In this document: piece after piece, positions 33,309 to 34,708 of the stretch | How the letters are laid out: each line of letters starts with the position of its first letter | Position numbering within the stretch: the stretch's first letter is position 1 | Source of the DNA: Leptolyngbyaceae cyanobacterium RU_5_1 | GTDB taxonomy: Bacteria; Cyanobacteriota; Cyanobacteriia; Leptolyngbyales; Leptolyngbyaceae | Assembly: GCA_012034055.1 (NCBI GenBank) | Contig: JAAUSG010000025.1 | Span: 1 to 34,708, forward strand | Length of the DNA: 34,708 bases | Reading direction: 5' to 3' | Position numbers and translations under genes: made by a program | The notes under the pieces: model-generated | Told to the model about the DNA's origin: nothing | What the model saw: the letters and a program-made list of their open reading frames with translations, nothing else | The model's database searches: none

Positions 33309-33824
33309 ATGCCCAAATTCCAGAACATGGTTGTGTGGCAGCAAGCAGAAGCACTGATGCAGCCTGCGTTTATTCGGTTAATTGCGAATATTGACAAGCA
33401 GCTCAACACGTCAGATTGGAAAGGTCAGTATCAGGACGTCCAGATTTGGGCTGAAGGCATCAGTGAAGCAACCAAAGCAACGGTGATGCAACTGCGCAGC
33501 CAGTTGGAAACTGCCTCCATTGAGCACGTTGATGAAATCGAAGACGCCCTGGCTCAACTTCCAACTCCCTACCCGGGATATCAGCTTTGTCTCACTCAGG
33601 GCGATCGCCAAATCTGTGTGGATCTGTGGGATCTTTGCTATCAAACCTGTTTCCAGAATTACGACTCCGCCAGCGGCACTTCCCATAGGCATGATCAGCC
33701 AGACAGTCAAGGCGTTGAAGTGGATACCAGCCTGTTCGACGAAACAGGCGAGGTCGATTGGAACCGCCTGGATCGCAAGGCTCGGCAATTGGTAGAACAA
33801 CTGTTTGCGGATTTGCCTGGGTGA
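33309..33824 (+). CDS. Conserved hypothetical protein
   Basis: This is a 171-residue soluble acidic protein. It opens KFQNMVVWQQAEALMQPAFI, probably a helix, has WKGQYQDVQIWAEG (38-51), a central LPTPYPGYQLCLTQGDRQ block near 89-106 followed by CVDLWDLCYQTCF, and ends DETGEVDWNRLDRKARQLVEQLF. I recall similar proteins in other cyanobacteria but no named family or function. Three Cys lie close together in the CVDLWDLCYQTCF segment. The ATG is preceded by AAGG at six bases. It stands alone and has no helpful neighbour. Confidence 0.65.
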   Translation: MPKFQNMVVWQQAEALMQPAFIRLIANIDKQLNTSDWKGQYQDVQIWAEGISEATKATVMQLRSQLETASIEHVDEIEDALAQLPTPYPGYQLCLTQGDRQICVDLWDLCYQTCFQNYDSASGTSHRHDQPDSQGVEVDTSLFDETGEVDWNRLDRKARQLVEQLFADLPG

Positions 33825-33850
33825 TTGGGTAGGTGGAGATGGGGAGATAG

Positions 33851-33930
33851 GGAGCGTTTCTCGTTCCCAGGTTCTACCTGGGAATGTATTCACACGGCTC
33901 TGCCGTTGGCTTAAGGAGGCAGAGCCTCCA
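33851..33930. repeat. GTTCCCAGG / GAGGCTCTG repeat unit
   Basis: Two hairpins in tandem: TTCCCAGG/CCTGGGAA (33864-33882) and a second one with GGCTCTGCC (33896-33904) facing GGCAGAGCC (33918-33926). This composite is a widespread cyanobacterial spacer repeat. It follows the hypothetical gene by about 27 bp and may terminate its transcript. Confidence 0.65.
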
Positions 33931-34045
33931 AAGCAGCATTCTGGCGATATCACTGGAACCACTCAGTACTCAGCATTCAGCACCTTGCTATCTCTGCTGG
34001 CTAGAAATCTTATCATGATGGACAGAACCCTGTCGCTGATTTGCC

Positions 34046-34630
34046 ATGCCTTACTCGTTTCCAGGAATGAATCCCTATCTGGAACATCCGGATCGTTGGT
34101 CAACCGTTCATAATCGACTGATTGTAGCCCTGGCCGATCTACTCACCCCGCAACTGCTGCCAACGTATCAGGTTGATATTGAGAAGCGAATCTATGAAGT
34201 GATCGGCATCAATTCCTTATTAGTTGGGCGATCGGACATTACGGTTCAGCGTCCTCGCACTTCCTCTGCAGTCTTAACCAATGTCGTGATTGCATCCTCT
34301 CCAACCGAACCAGTCAAGGTAACCGTTCCACTGGCAGAAGAAGTGCGGGAGGCTTACCTGGAAATCAAAGATGCTGTGACTAAAGAGGTTGTGACAATGA
34401 TCGAGATCATCTCACCAACAAATAAACGAAGCGATGGACGGCAGAACTATGAAAAGAAACGCCAGCAGGTATTGAATAGCCGAACTCATTTGGTGGAGAT
34501 TGACCTGCTACGGGAAGGTGAACCATTACCAGTTATGGAGAATTTGGTGCAGAGTGACTATCGAATTTTGGTGAGCCGTTCTGAGAGGATGTTTGAAAAG
34601 GTATGGTCTGTGATGTTAAGCACTGAGTGA
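34046..34630 (+). pseudogene. DUF4058 protein, C-terminally truncated
   Basis: The 194-residue frame has the DUF4058 N-terminus: FPGMNPYLEHPDRWSTVHNRLI, then YEVIGINSLLVGRSDI and the central VTMIEIISPTNKRSDG with QNYEKKRQQVL. The family normally runs to about 250-270 residues, with a further domain after the YRILVSR segment. Here YRILVSRSER is followed by an unrelated MFEKVWSVMLSTE and a stop, and three bases past the stop a palindromic repeat begins (34633 on). I infer that a deletion or repeat insertion removed the C-terminal third. It may still make a stable protein. Function of the family is unknown. A family match is strong; pseudogene status is an inference. Confidence 0.65.
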
Positions 34631-34708
34631 TCCCCCCTAGCCCCCCTTAATAAGGGGGGAAATCGGCTCAAAGTCCCCCTTATTAAGGGGGATTTAGGGG
34701 GATCTGCA
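34630..34708. repeat. GATCCCCC palindromic repeat at right edge
   Basis: The unit runs from GATCCCCCCTAGCCCCCCTT to GGGGGATTTAGGGGGATCT, with inner arms CCTTAATAAGG and CCTTATTAAGG. It is of the same family as the core at 28782-28832. The window ends within or just after it. It abuts the stop of the truncated DUF4058 gene. Confidence 0.75.

Overview
The window reads as chromosomal DNA from a cyanobacterium, probably a non-heterocystous filamentous type; the genus is a guess. Three things support this. The octamer GCGATCGC (HIP1) recurs throughout. Several genes belong to families seen mainly in cyanobacteria (DUF1822 with its sigma-like partner, DUF4346, NdhD, and a two-helix protein often mislabelled a phosphate permease). 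The spacers are full of the short palindromic and tandem repeats typical of cyanobacteria. I see no rRNA, tRNA, CRISPR array, prophage or complete insertion sequence.

Layout. 1-5,100: a family 2 glycosyltransferase, a DUF4346 protein, a nucleoside hydrolase and ahcY. 5,100-9,400: a DUF1822 protein co-transcribed with a divergent sigma-70-like factor, a DUF2283 protein with the remnant of a partner, and a DMT exporter. 9,400-15,300: sppA, aroH between inverted repeats, a cytoplasmic GH13 amylase with a starch-binding domain, a candidate small RNA and a membrane protein with a charged tail. 15,300-21,900: cobH, aroQ behind an overlooked 44-residue gene, cinA, a WecA/TagO-type transferase, glyA, a 65-residue cysteine protein and gcvH. 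22,100-25,700: a squalene/phytoene synthase-like gene with hpnH and hpnA, in the order hpnA-hpnH-synthase. 25,800-34,700: a secreted GHL10 glycosidase, a family 4 glycosyltransferase, a PhyH-type oxygenase, a nucleoside-type ABC permease, ndhD, an unknown protein and a truncated DUF4058 gene.

How the genes fit together. Most are single-gene or two-gene units of housekeeping metabolism. AhcY, GlyA and GcvH belong to one-carbon, glycine and methyl metabolism. AroH and AroQ belong to aromatic synthesis. The clearest pathway cluster is hopanoid: a C30 prenyl synthase, adenosylhopene synthase HpnH and HpnA. The sigma/DUF1822 pair is the best candidate for an uncharacterised regulatory system.

The most informative non-coding observations are: a 120-bp miniature element with perfect 14-bp terminal inverted repeats and an 8-bp target duplication upstream of the PhyH gene; two relatives of it elsewhere in the window; a second repeat family whose end supplies the stop codon of the GHL10 gene; and a terminator-ended candidate RNA between the amylase and the membrane-protein gene. 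All calls were made by eye, without database searches.
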